33,466 bases of DNA from a bacterium (lineage in GTDB: Bacteria > UBP14 > UBA6098 > JAFGQG01), in assembly GCA_016930435.1 (NCBI GenBank), contig JAFGGQ010000089.1, positions 1 to 33,466 of the forward strand, written 5' to 3'. Within the stretch, counting starts at the first letter, position 1, and every line of letters begins with the position of its first letter. Shown in pieces: positions 1 to 7,202 of the stretch. Position numbers and translations under genes: made by a program. The notes beneath the pieces are model-generated. The model saw only the letters and a list, made by a program, of their open reading frames with translations. It made no database searches and was not told the origin of the DNA.

Positions 1-362
<362 letters not shown>

Positions 363-438
363 AGAATCCTTATATCACATCCTCAGATGCAAAACCTCTT
401 ATGATCGGAATATTTGCCCTCAAGGGCAGTTAAAATTT

Positions 439-553
439 CCCGGTGACCATAGCAGAGGGGCCACACCCGTTACCATTCCGAACACGGAAGTTAAGCCCTC
501 TTACGCCGATGGTACTGTCTGTTTAGCGGATGGGAGAGTAGGTAGTCGCCGGG
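439..553 (+). rRNA. rrf: 5S ribosomal RNA
   Basis: The 5' end CCCGGTGACCATAGC and the 3' end GTCGCCGGG form the terminal helix. The internal segments CACACCCGTTACCATTCCG and GAACACGGAAGTTAAG are standard 5S loop A/B/C sequence. The length of 115 nt is normal. A run of seven T (554-560) follows the terminal helix directly, so transcription of the rRNA operon may end here; I saw no separate terminator hairpin further downstream. Confidence 0.96.
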
Positions 554-605
554 TTTTTTTATGCTTAAATGTTTAGTAACCAACCAAAACCTTCCTAAAT
601 AAATA

Positions 606-633
606 TTGTCTTATTTTGAATATCACTTATATT
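606..633 (+). promoter_or_regulatory. Putative promoter for the glutaredoxin/FTR genes
   Basis: A -35-like TTGTCT (606-611) is separated by 16 nt from a -10-like TATATT (628-633). This spacing and -10 are the same as in the candidate promoters at 2127-2154, 19432-19459 and 27782-27809. It lies about 100 nt upstream of the start at 738. A second TATAAT hexamer at 646-651 has no good -35 partner. Confidence 0.4.
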
Positions 634-737
634 GTACACTAAAGTTATAATTGAAAGTCTATGACTTTTAGCTCCTCAAGAGAGAAAAATGGCTTTAAGT
701 TAATAGCACTTAATACTTTTGAAAAGGATTATACGGG

Positions 738-1022
738 ATGGAATTAAAAAGGGTAGAAGGAAAAAACAAAGGTTCTATTATACTGTTTGCGTTAAGCACT
801 TGTGGATGGTGCAAAAAGACAAAAAACCTCCTTGCTGAACTTGAAGTGGCCTATAGCTATATAGATGTTGATTTACTAACCGGACAGAGCAGAGAGCAGG
901 CTATAGAAGAACTGGAAAAATGGAATCCCCGCCGTTCTTTCCCAACCCTTGTGATTAACAACCAGAAAAGTATCGTGGGTTTCAGGGAAGATGAAATAAA
1001 GGAGGTGCTTGGCTATGAATAA
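738..1022 (+). CDS. Glutaredoxin-like thioredoxin-fold protein
   Basis: This 94-residue cytoplasmic protein has a thioredoxin fold. The redox motif CGWC is at residues 22-25, after the first beta strand, and the cis-proline motif SFPTL is at 67-71. The hydrophobic VGF turn and acidic C-terminal helix also fit small glutaredoxin-like proteins. Family members reduce disulfides or act as dithiol carriers. The ATG at 738 has AGGA at 725-728. The end overlaps the start of the ferredoxin:thioredoxin reductase-like gene by 8 nt, so the two are very probably translated together and this protein is the likely redox partner. Glutathione dependence cannot be read from the sequence; in such an operon the reductant is more likely the FTR-type enzyme. 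Confidence 0.9.
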   Translation: MELKRVEGKNKGSIILFALSTCGWCKKTKNLLAELEVAYSYIDVDLLTGQSREQAIEELEKWNPRRSFPTLVINNQKSIVGFREDEIKEVLGYE

Positions 1023-1527
1023 TATTGAGGAAATTACCGATGGTGAGGTTCTGGAGCGGTATCATAAATTAAAAGACGAAGCTTATGCCGGAGGATATTT
1101 CCTGAATCCCGACCGGGAATTCACACTTCAACTTATTAGGGGAATATTAATAAACGAAAAAAGATATGGCTATGGCGCTTGTCCATGCAGATTGGCCTCA
1201 GGAAAACGAACTGAAGACCTCGATATAATATGCCCTTGTGATTACCGGGATTCCGATATCGAGGAATACGGTGCATGCTATTGCTCTTTGTATGTCAGTA
1301 AGGAAGTAGCAGATGGGTTTAAAAAGCCTGAATCCATTCCGGATCGAAGGCCCGTACACCCGGAGGTTGAAAAGCAAGGCAATAAAAGCGGCCCAACTAA
1401 ATCCTCTAAATTAACTTATCCGGTTTGGCGTTGCCGGGTGTGTGGTTACCTGGCAGCCCGGGAAAATCCACCCGGAATATGCCCGGTATGTAAAGCAAGC
1501 AAGGATAGATTTGAGAAGTTCATGTAA
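1015..1527 (+). CDS. Ferredoxin:thioredoxin reductase catalytic domain fused to rubredoxin
   Basis: The protein has 170 residues. Residues about 8-105 match the FTR catalytic (beta) chain: CPC (56-58), CPC (73-75) and CYC (88-90) supply the six cysteines of the 4Fe-4S cluster and redox disulfide, with spacings (14 and 12) that differ from the plant CPC-x16-CPC-x8-CHC pattern. A Pro/Lys-rich linker (about 105-135) leads to a rubredoxin-like domain with CRVCGY (140-145) and CPVC (156-159), which would bind one Fe. FTR enzymes reduce thioredoxin-fold disulfides with one-electron donors; the fused rubredoxin is inferred to be the electron entry or relay domain. ATG 1015 is preferred over the in-frame TTG at 1009 because AAAGGAGGTG (998-1007) is 7-9 nt upstream. 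It overlaps the glutaredoxin-like gene. No separate FTR alpha chain is seen nearby. Confidence 0.93.
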   Translation: MNNIEEITDGEVLERYHKLKDEAYAGGYFLNPDREFTLQLIRGILINEKRYGYGACPCRLASGKRTEDLDIICPCDYRDSDIEEYGACYCSLYVSKEVADGFKKPESIPDRRPVHPEVEKQGNKSGPTKSSKLTYPVWRCRVCGYLAARENPPGICPVCKASKDRFEKFM

Positions 1528-1540
1528 TCGACCAACACTA

Positions 1541-1559
1541 CATAATGATTATCATTAGT
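1541..1559 (+). promoter_or_regulatory. Fur-box-like palindrome
   Basis: The core is a perfect 7-1-7 inverted repeat, TAATGAT-T-ATCATTA (1543-1557). The 19-base window matches the classic Fur box GATAATGATAATCATTATC at 15 positions. It lies 14 nt after the FTR-rubredoxin stop and about 40 nt before the TPR lipoprotein start. A weak promoter (TTAGTG 1555-1560, 16 nt, TATAAA 1577-1582) would have its -35 overlapping the right half-site, which suits repression. It is not a good terminator: the stem is AT-only and almost without a loop. Confidence 0.45.
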
Positions 1560-1598
1560 GAAGTAAAAAAATGAACTATAAAGATACAAGGATGTGAA

Positions 1599-2078
1599 AT
1601 GAAAAAATGGTGTTTTATATTTTTACTTGTCTCCTTGCTGGTTCTGAGTTGTGGCAAGAATGAAGGCGATAAGGCCGGTTCCGAACAGGCATCACCGGAT
1701 CAACTTTCTTCAATTAAATTTGCTGAATTAGTAAAGGATGCTCAACTAAAATATCAACAGGGCGATTATCAGGGGGCTCTGGATATCTACCGAAAAGCCG
1801 GTAAGATAAATCCGGATAACGCTGAGGTTCATTATGGAATGGGCATGGCTGCCTTTGCCCTTGGTGATTTTGAGGGGGCAGTAGTCTATTATGACAAGGC
1901 GATACAACTTTCCCCTGGATTTGTGGAAGCTTATGTGGATCGTGGGGCGGCATACTTGCAGCAGGGCAAATATTTTGAAGCAAAAGTAGATGCAAGTAAG
2001 GCCCTGCAGTTAAACCCAGGGTTCCCCCCGGCTGAACAGCTATTAGAGCTTATCGAGGAGGAGCAATCGAGAATATAA
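1599..2078 (+). CDS. TPR-repeat lipoprotein
   Basis: This 159-residue protein has a lipoprotein signal: KK at 2-3, a hydrophobic stretch at 4-16 and lipobox V-L-S-C with the lipidated Cys at 18. A flexible polar linker follows (about 19-40), then three tetratricopeptide repeats at about 41-74, 75-108 and 109-142, each with the G-x-[YF]-x-x-A and N/S-P-x-[NF] pattern. The tail is acidic. It should be a small membrane-anchored scaffold for protein-protein contacts; the partner is unknown. AAGGA (1588-1592) precedes the ATG by 6 nt. The Fur-box-like site upstream hints at iron-dependent expression. It could be co-transcribed with the redox genes upstream (gap 71 nt). Confidence 0.88.
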   Translation: MKKWCFIFLLVSLLVLSCGKNEGDKAGSEQASPDQLSSIKFAELVKDAQLKYQQGDYQGALDIYRKAGKINPDNAEVHYGMGMAAFALGDFEGAVVYYDKAIQLSPGFVEAYVDRGAAYLQQGKYFEAKVDASKALQLNPGFPPAEQLLELIEEEQSRI

Positions 2079-2086
2079 TCAGGGGA

Positions 2087-2108
2087 TCGGTTATTAAGAC
2101 CGAACTGC
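2087..2108 (+). terminator. Possible weak terminator after the TPR lipoprotein
   Basis: TCGGT (2087-2091) and ACCGA (2099-2103) form a 5-bp stem with a 7-nt loop, followed shortly by CTTTT (2108-2112). The stem is short and the T-run brief, so termination is doubtful. It sits 9 nt after the stop codon. Confidence 0.22.
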
Positions 2109-2126
2109 TTTTGGTTCAGGTTGTAC

Positions 2127-2154
2127 TTGACAAGCTTTTAAAGGCCCATATATT
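2127..2154 (+). promoter_or_regulatory. Promoter for tRNA-Pro and downstream genes
   Basis: A perfect -35 TTGACA (2127-2132), a 16-nt spacer and -10 TATATT (2149-2154) stand 30 nt before the tRNA 5' end, the distance expected of a promoter for a stable RNA gene. The 18-nt gap from the tRNA to the next start suggests the two genes after it share this promoter. Confidence 0.6.
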
Positions 2155-2184
2155 TTAAGACTGCAACAATGATAAGGAGCATTT

Positions 2185-2257
2185 CGGGGTGTGGCGCAGC
2201 TGGTAGCGCGCAGCGTTCGGGACGCTGAAGTCGCGGGTTCAAGTCCCGCCACCCCGA
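2185..2257 (+). tRNA. tRNA-Pro (anticodon CGG)
   Basis: It folds as a full cloverleaf. The acceptor stem is CGGGGTG 2185-2191 with CACCCCG 2250-2256. The D stem is GCGC 2194-2197 with 2206-2209. The anticodon stem is CAGCG 2211-2215 with CGCTG 2223-2227, and the loop TTCGGGA gives anticodon CGG (2218-2220). The T stem is GCGGG 2233-2237 with CCCGC 2245-2249, around TTCAAGT. The discriminator is A2257. The 3' CCA is not encoded (ATTACT follows), so it must be added by a CCA-adding enzyme. It reads the Pro codon CCG. Confidence 0.96.
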
Positions 2258-2274
2258 TTACTAATTCTAAATTT

Positions 2275-2736
2275 ATGAAATTCAGACTGAAACCAAGGAT
2301 CGGGATCATTGGGGGGAGTATTGCCGATGAGAACATTATTAAAGTTGCGGAAAAAGTGGGGGAATTGGTCGCCCGGAGCGGGGGAATATTAGTTTGCGGG
2401 GGACTTGGGGGGGTCATGGAAGCTGCCGCCAGGGGCGCAAAAAGAAAAGGGGGATTCACTATCGGGATATTGCCTTCACCCAATCCAAATGATGGCAATT
2501 TCTTTATCGACCTGCCTATCCCCAGCGGTATGGGTGAAGCCCGTAATACAATCATTGTAAATACCGCAGATGCTTTTATTGCTATCGATGGAAGTTATGG
2601 TACCCTCTCTGAAATCGCCTTCGCACTTAACGCCAGAAAACTGGTCGTAGGTATAGACACATGGCAGGTCGAGGGTATCGTGCCAATCAGTAAACCCGAA
2701 GAAGCCGTTGAGTATATCTTTAAGCACTTGAAATAA
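2275..2736 (+). CDS. TIGR00725-like SLOG (Rossmann-like) protein
   Basis: The protein has 153 residues. The first beta strand and glycine turn are RIGIIGG (8-14); the phosphate-binding-type motif CGGLGGVMEAAARGA is at 41-55; GMGEARN is at 85-91; DGSYGTLSE at 105-113 stands where LOG/MoCo-carrier relatives have PGGxGTxxE. This matches the TIGR00725 family of nucleotide-binding SLOG proteins, whose substrate is not established; a cytokinin-activating LOG role should not be assumed. The reading frame stays open backwards through the tRNA to 2191, but that part is tRNA sequence, so ATG 2275 is the start. No Shine-Dalgarno sequence is visible in the 17 nt between tRNA and ATG. The stop is 1 nt before the acylphosphatase ATG, suggesting coupling. 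Confidence 0.87.
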   Translation: MKFRLKPRIGIIGGSIADENIIKVAEKVGELVARSGGILVCGGLGGVMEAAARGAKRKGGFTIGILPSPNPNDGNFFIDLPIPSGMGEARNTIIVNTADAFIAIDGSYGTLSEIAFALNARKLVVGIDTWQVEGIVPISKPEEAVEYIFKHLK

Positions 2737-2737
2737 T

Positions 2738-3019
2738 ATGACTGAAATAGTAAGAGCAATTATAAGAATTTCCGGTATCGTACAGATGGTGGGATTCCGG
2801 TATTTCACCCGGCAGAAAGCCATTAGTTATGGCCTGACTGGCTATGTTCGCAACAATATCGATGGCTCTGTGGAAGTTGAAGCTGAGGGGGAAAAGGGAC
2901 TCATACAGGACTTTATAAAGGAATTAAAGGTGGGGCCGCCTGCTGCTCACGTTACCACTTTAAAAGTAGATTGGCTTGAATACCGCGGAGATTTCAGGAA
3001 TTTCACTATCAAATACTAA
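2738..3019 (+). CDS. acyP: Acylphosphatase
   Basis: This 93-residue cytoplasmic enzyme hydrolyses acyl phosphates such as carbamoyl or acetyl phosphate. The family signature is at residues 13-21, GIVQMVGFR, with the phosphate-binding Arg at 21; the second signature GYVRNNIDGSVE (35-46) holds the catalytic Asn at 39. The usual V-Q-G-V loop glycine is Met17 here, a visible departure, but Arg and Asn are intact. The length is that of the common single-domain form. It starts 1 nt after the SLOG gene's stop. Its 3' end converges on the giant gene at 3051 with 31 nt between and no obvious terminator hairpin. Confidence 0.93.
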   Translation: MTEIVRAIIRISGIVQMVGFRYFTRQKAISYGLTGYVRNNIDGSVEVEAEGEKGLIQDFIKELKVGPPAAHVTTLKVDWLEYRGDFRNFTIKY

Positions 3020-3050
3020 CCGAATTCCCTTCCCTAAAAAGCTACCGGGT

Positions 3051-6000
3051 TTAACGCAACAGAAATACCTTTCTTATCTCTTTTCGCACGCCCTGCTCTA
3101 ATATACAGAAATATAATCCTGAAGGAGCAGCATGACCATTATCCTGTTCCCCTTCCCAAACCGCTGTCAGATAACCGGAGCCGGTGTTATTGGTAACAAG
3201 TGTTCGGGTTAAATTCCCTAAAATATCACAAATGTATAGAGAGTAACCGGTGTTGCTTTCGGGAATGGCATACTCTATTCGGGTGAGGCTGTTAAAGGGA
3301 TTGGGAAAAACGCTAAGAATCTCAGATTTCTGAGGGACAAGTTGCGCTTGACCGTTTGAATAGTAGCGGTGATTTTCAAGGATAATCCGGAAATCATGGC
3401 AATCGTCATCACCGAAGACAAAACCTCTGGCTCCCAGAAGGTTTTTTATATTAGCTGGTACTATCAGGTTTGGATTAGGATTGTAGCTGTAATTATCCCG
3501 GGCGGTCATATCAATAATTTGACCGGTAATCAGGTCCTCCAGAAATATATTCTGTCCCGGCGAAGGGTTCCCTTCCAGATGCCAGGTCAGGGTGATTTCT
3601 TCCGATGAGTTGGTCTGCACCCTGAAAATAATGTCTTTTTGGCTTCCATACAGCTCGAAGTCATTGGAAAATGTAGTGAAGTTGAGCGTTTGGTCCAGAC
3701 CGGGATCATATTGAGGGAAGTACAAACAGGTATAAGATTCGCCCATTGGTGGTCTTTCGTAGAAATCATACTTATCCAATGATGGTTTAGCGCCCTTAGC
3801 GTTAATCAAATAGTTATAGGGATCATAACTGACATCGCTTTCGGGTGATATCTTAAGAAACCACTTAACATCTGCAAGCGCTCCGTTTTCATCGGGGGGT
3901 AATGCTCTTGGAAAAGCCATGGGATAAGCGATATAAAGAGCCGCCCCTTCATTTTTAGCCCGGACTTCAATACCTCGCCAGGGGGGTATCAGATTAGAAA
4001 CTCCGCCCGGGAACCAGGGCGCGTAAAAGGCCCAGCTCTGCCACTGCGCATCCCAGGCATAATAAGTGCTATCCACAGATTGTGTTTGAGGATGGGCAAG
4101 AATCGAGTTCCAGTCAACTGGCCGATTGGTATAGGGGTTGCCTAATAATTGCCAGCCAGGAATTGCCAAGTCATCAGTGTAGGAAAGATCCCAGTGAAAA
4201 TCCATGCTGGTAGCCCGGCCTGTAATATCCACCCCTACTAAGTGCCAAAGATACAGCCAGTACCCATGTCCAACCTCCATTTCAGATGGTACGAAGTAAC
4301 GGTGGGTGGGTTCATCAAAGTCATACAGGTTACTGTTAATAGGGGTCAGAAGGAAGGGATAAATATCATCTTGAAAGATCTGCACCGGGCTGCTGGGAGT
4401 CGCTATAACGGAGATTGATACAAGATTCCAGAACCGGTGAAGGCCTTCAAAAAGGCATACCTGGGGACCGGAAATGAATACTGTAACGGTATCTCCAACG
4501 GGGGTTTGAATACCGGCGCCGTTCCTGTAATATACCACGTATGTATAAATTCTGCCTTCTATCAGACCATCCAGTAGCCAGATCACGGTACCATCCCGAA
4601 AAACTGTATCCCGTCCACCGAATCCCTCTCCATCGATGCAATCCCAGAAATACGCTGAATTGCCCATAGAGTGATTGGGGAAGGGATCGACCTTGAGTAC
4701 TGCGTAATCAGCGCCGCTATCCAGAACTGCTGCACCAGTTGGATTATCACAAAGAGTATAGGCGCTGTCGCTGAAGGAGTAGCGATTACCGGAATTTGTG
4801 GTACCGATCACGAACCACCGATGGAAGGAATTTTCCCCAAGTCCGCAAATGGTGTCTGTTAAATTGTTTGCGGGTAGGGTATCGGAGCCCTCGACCAGGG
4901 TGGTGTCTTCATGATTATTTATTATATAAGCAGTTTCATCGAAGAAATCATCCCAATCAGCAGCTATACAGTAAGGGGAAAGGACGGTCATAGTAAAATT
5001 AATGTTACAGGTAGTGGGCATATAATGCAGTGTATCGATACGGGGTGCGGTAATAGTCCAGGAAGTAACCTCGGCAGTCCAATAGGGCGGTACGCCTGTT
5101 GTGGTATCTGTGAATGTTAATCCTGAAAGGTAATCCAGCCAATCAGCCCATCGTCCGGAAAGTCCTCCCTCAAGAGCTGGTATTCCATAAAAGATGCGGT
5201 CCGTAATCTCCACTGTATGGCCTGTATCGGTACCATAGAGGGTAATATCACAAAATTGCTGATGGTAATATCTCAAAAAGTAAGTTGCAGAAAACAATAC
5301 GGTATAAGATGACACTGTGCCGTCCTCAACGATCCATCTTTGAGCGGCATCAGAGGCTGTGGATAAAGTGTCGATGCGGAGAGGGGAAAGCCTGTCCAGC
5401 CATACCGGTTCTACATGGCCATCCCAGATAGAAGCCTGTTCACCTGTAATCCCGAAGGCAGTGCCCAACAAAGGTATATAATTGGCTGCAGACATCGGCA
5501 ATCCGGGTGCTAACGTGGTGACAAAAGCAGTCACCAGGAACTGGTGATAATAAGTAAGTATGATTGGAGGTCCACAGGAATCAACCATCCAGAACCAATA
5601 GCTGGTTGGGTTGATGATCCATCTTTGGGTTGAAGTGGAGCCTGTTCCTAACTGGGAAGCTATTAAAGGGGTTCCGGCATCGAACCAGGCAGTCAGGCTG
5701 TCATAACCGATCTTCATGTTCTGGGTATAGTCGAACAGCCAGCTTGTGTAATCAACGTCGATAAAATTTGAAATACTGAATCCGCCAGGGGCCACGCGCG
5801 GTTTAACGGTATTTTTGAATTGCCGCAATCCGGTGTAATAGATATCATAATTCTCACCTGCTTGATCTCCCTGCCATACCAAATTTATCCAGCGCTGACA
5901 ATCCTGAGCCCAGATAGCAATAGCTGGCAATTTCTGGTCGTGTAAAGTGTCATGATTTACTAAAAATGCCGGTTCGTAGGTGAGTCCGGCATTCCTGGAA

Positions 6001-7049
6001 TAGGACAGATAGATATCATAATAACCTTCAGCATGCTCAGCGGATTGAAGGACAATAAAGGGATTACCCTTGCCGTCCAGGTCTATCCTGGGATGTCGGT
6101 CATTTCCCCGGAAGGTAATTATGGTATCCGGAGTTTGGGAAAAGAGACCGGGATAATCAATATAATCCACGAGGACGATTCCATTTAGATCATCAAAATA
6201 AGTGATAAAAACGCGGCCTGTAAGGCTGACTGCCATTCCTCCCCGGTTCAATAATACCCGTGATGTAGCTGTCGGTGTTACCTGTTGGGAAGTTTGCAGA
6301 GAAGGACCAGCGCTACCCGCATTTTCAACCGCGCGGTACCAAATTTCCCAATAGGAAATGGTCTCATTATCGGTTAAATCCCAGGCGATGTGCGCGGTAG
6401 ATGTCTCTCCTGCTCCCTGAACTGCAAGTGCAACATCATAAATTTGAATGTCAACGTTGTCCTGGATTGTTAACCGAGGCGCAAAAGAGGTTCCTCCATC
6501 AGAGGACACTCTTAGAAATAGCTTACTTAGAGCGTAAGTATAAGATATATAAACATAGTTGAGGGGATCCACATCCATATCCAAATTGTAATAGCCTAAA
6601 TAAACGTCGCTTGAATCTATAATTGTACCCGAATCGAAGGTTGTTCCGCCGTCGAGTGATCTCTGAAAGACGACATATTGTGGGGTTGTGATTAGCCCGT
6701 TATTGACCCAGTAACTGATATAAACGGAAGCAGCACTTCCTGAACCAAAAACCTGAATTCGGGGGGAGAAAATAAACGCGCAATCGATAAAAAGGCTCTC
6801 GGTGACCAATACTGCGGGTGAAAATGTGTACCCTCCATCCGTGGATTTCTTCAAGTATAAGCCGTCTTCTTCAAACGAACTGGAGTTAGTCCAAATTACG
6901 TAAATGGTCTGATCAGGCCCTATAGCAATATCCGAGTTGATTTGATATTCGGGATTCAGCGATACCCCTGTTTCAGCAGGCATCATCTCGGCAAAAAGCG
7001 TGGGGACGATCAGCAGGATTATACATAGAACTAATAGTATTTTTTTCAT
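3051..7049 (-). CDS. Secreted Asp-box protein with type IX sorting domain (copy 2)
   Basis: The protein has 1332 residues. A signal peptide (MKKILL to TLFA) comes first. Asp-box/BNR repeats follow in about residues 25-420 (STDGGYTF, SLDGGTTF, SSDGGTSF, SRNAGLTY), predicting a beta-propeller. Two beta modules with QRWI...YYHQ come at about 430-640, an FN3-like stretch at about 670-775, a W-N-L...GYWLYL...GWQLLGNPY module at about 875-1025, and a type IX C-terminal sorting domain (FPNPFNSLTRIEY to KVFLLR) from about 1243. The usual route is export by Sec, then across the outer membrane by T9SS, with surface attachment or release. No sialidase-type catalytic residues could be recognised. The start at 7049 is preferred to the in-frame ATG at 7070 because GGGAGA stands just before it and because the 7070 leader aligns with untranslated leader of the upstream paralogue. 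Confidence 0.9.
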   Translation of the reverse strand: MKKILLVLCIILLIVPTLFAEMMPAETGVSLNPEYQINSDIAIGPDQTIYVIWTNSSSFEEDGLYLKKSTDGGYTFSPAVLVTESLFIDCAFIFSPRIQVFGSGSAASVYISYWVNNGLITTPQYVVFQRSLDGGTTFDSGTIIDSSDVYLGYYNLDMDVDPLNYVYISYTYALSKLFLRVSSDGGTSFAPRLTIQDNVDIQIYDVALAVQGAGETSTAHIAWDLTDNETISYWEIWYRAVENAGSAGPSLQTSQQVTPTATSRVLLNRGGMAVSLTGRVFITYFDDLNGIVLVDYIDYPGLFSQTPDTIITFRGNDRHPRIDLDGKGNPFIVLQSAEHAEGYYDIYLSYSRNAGLTYEPAFLVNHDTLHDQKLPAIAIWAQDCQRWINLVWQGDQAGENYDIYYTGLRQFKNTVKPRVAPGGFSISNFIDVDYTSWLFDYTQNMKIGYDSLTAWFDAGTPLIASQLGTGSTSTQRWIINPTSYWFWMVDSCGPPIILTYYHQFLVTAFVTTLAPGLPMSAANYIPLLGTAFGITGEQASIWDGHVEPVWLDRLSPLRIDTLSTASDAAQRWIVEDGTVSSYTVLFSATYFLRYYHQQFCDITLYGTDTGHTVEITDRIFYGIPALEGGLSGRWADWLDYLSGLTFTDTTTGVPPYWTAEVTSWTITAPRIDTLHYMPTTCNINFTMTVLSPYCIAADWDDFFDETAYIINNHEDTTLVEGSDTLPANNLTDTICGLGENSFHRWFVIGTTNSGNRYSFSDSAYTLCDNPTGAAVLDSGADYAVLKVDPFPNHSMGNSAYFWDCIDGEGFGGRDTVFRDGTVIWLLDGLIEGRIYTYVVYYRNGAGIQTPVGDTVTVFISGPQVCLFEGLHRFWNLVSISVIATPSSPVQIFQDDIYPFLLTPINSNLYDFDEPTHRYFVPSEMEVGHGYWLYLWHLVGVDITGRATSMDFHWDLSYTDDLAIPGWQLLGNPYTNRPVDWNSILAHPQTQSVDSTYYAWDAQWQSWAFYAPWFPGGVSNLIPPWRGIEVRAKNEGAALYIAYPMAFPRALPPDENGALADVKWFLKISPESDVSYDPYNYLINAKGAKPSLDKYDFYERPPMGESYTCLYFPQYDPGLDQTLNFTTFSNDFELYGSQKDIIFRVQTNSSEEITLTWHLEGNPSPGQNIFLEDLITGQIIDMTARDNYSYNPNPNLIVPANIKNLLGARGFVFGDDDCHDFRIILENHRYYSNGQAQLVPQKSEILSVFPNPFNSLTRIEYAIPESNTGYSLYICDILGNLTRTLVTNNTGSGYLTAVWEGEQDNGHAAPSGLYFCILEQGVRKEIRKVFLLR

Positions 7050-7094
7050 AAGTTCTCCCTTCGTTACCATCCGGTAAAAAGATATTCAGTGCAA

Positions 7095-7153
7095 TAGGGG
7101 CATATTCCACCCCTACCAAAATAAACAAAAACTTCTATAAGCCCAAAAGGGCT
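7095..7153 (-). other. Two small inverted repeats between the T9SS-type paralogues
   Basis: One stem is AGCCC/GGGCT (7140-7144 with 7149-7153, 4-nt loop). The other is TAGGGG/CCCCTA (7095-7100 with 7110-7115, 9-nt loop). Both lie downstream of the candidate promoter at 7171-7199, so they would be in the 5' leader of the gene ending at 3051. The first could instead act as a weak terminator for the gene ending at 7203; no clean T-run follows it directly. Confidence 0.3.
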
Positions 7154-7170
7154 ACTATTTAATAAACTCG

Positions 7171-7199
7171 ATTATATAATGCGTTCTTATCAAAAACAA
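7171..7199 (-). promoter_or_regulatory. Putative promoter of the secreted protein gene 3051-7049
   Basis: On the - strand, TTGTTT (7194-7199), a 17-nt spacer and a perfect TATAAT (7171-7176) begin four bases after the upstream paralogue's stop codon. The predicted leader is about 115 nt. Its position directly between two paralogues suggests each copy is transcribed on its own. Confidence 0.45.
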
Positions 7200-7202
7200 T
7201 AG

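Noticed and set aside
2191-2274. N-terminal extension of the SLOG gene into the tRNA
   Set aside because: The added residues (AGSSPATP type) come from tRNA sequence; homologues begin near MKxRIGIIGG, so ATG 2275 was used.
2094-2555. Open frame of 153 codons on the - strand across the tRNA
   Set aside because: It runs through the tRNA-Pro gene and antisense to the SLOG gene. Its middle (VAGLEPATSASRTLRAT) is a typical spurious translation of a tRNA.
3020-3050. Bidirectional terminator between convergent genes
   Set aside because: I looked for a hairpin in these 31 nt and found none with a convincing stem.
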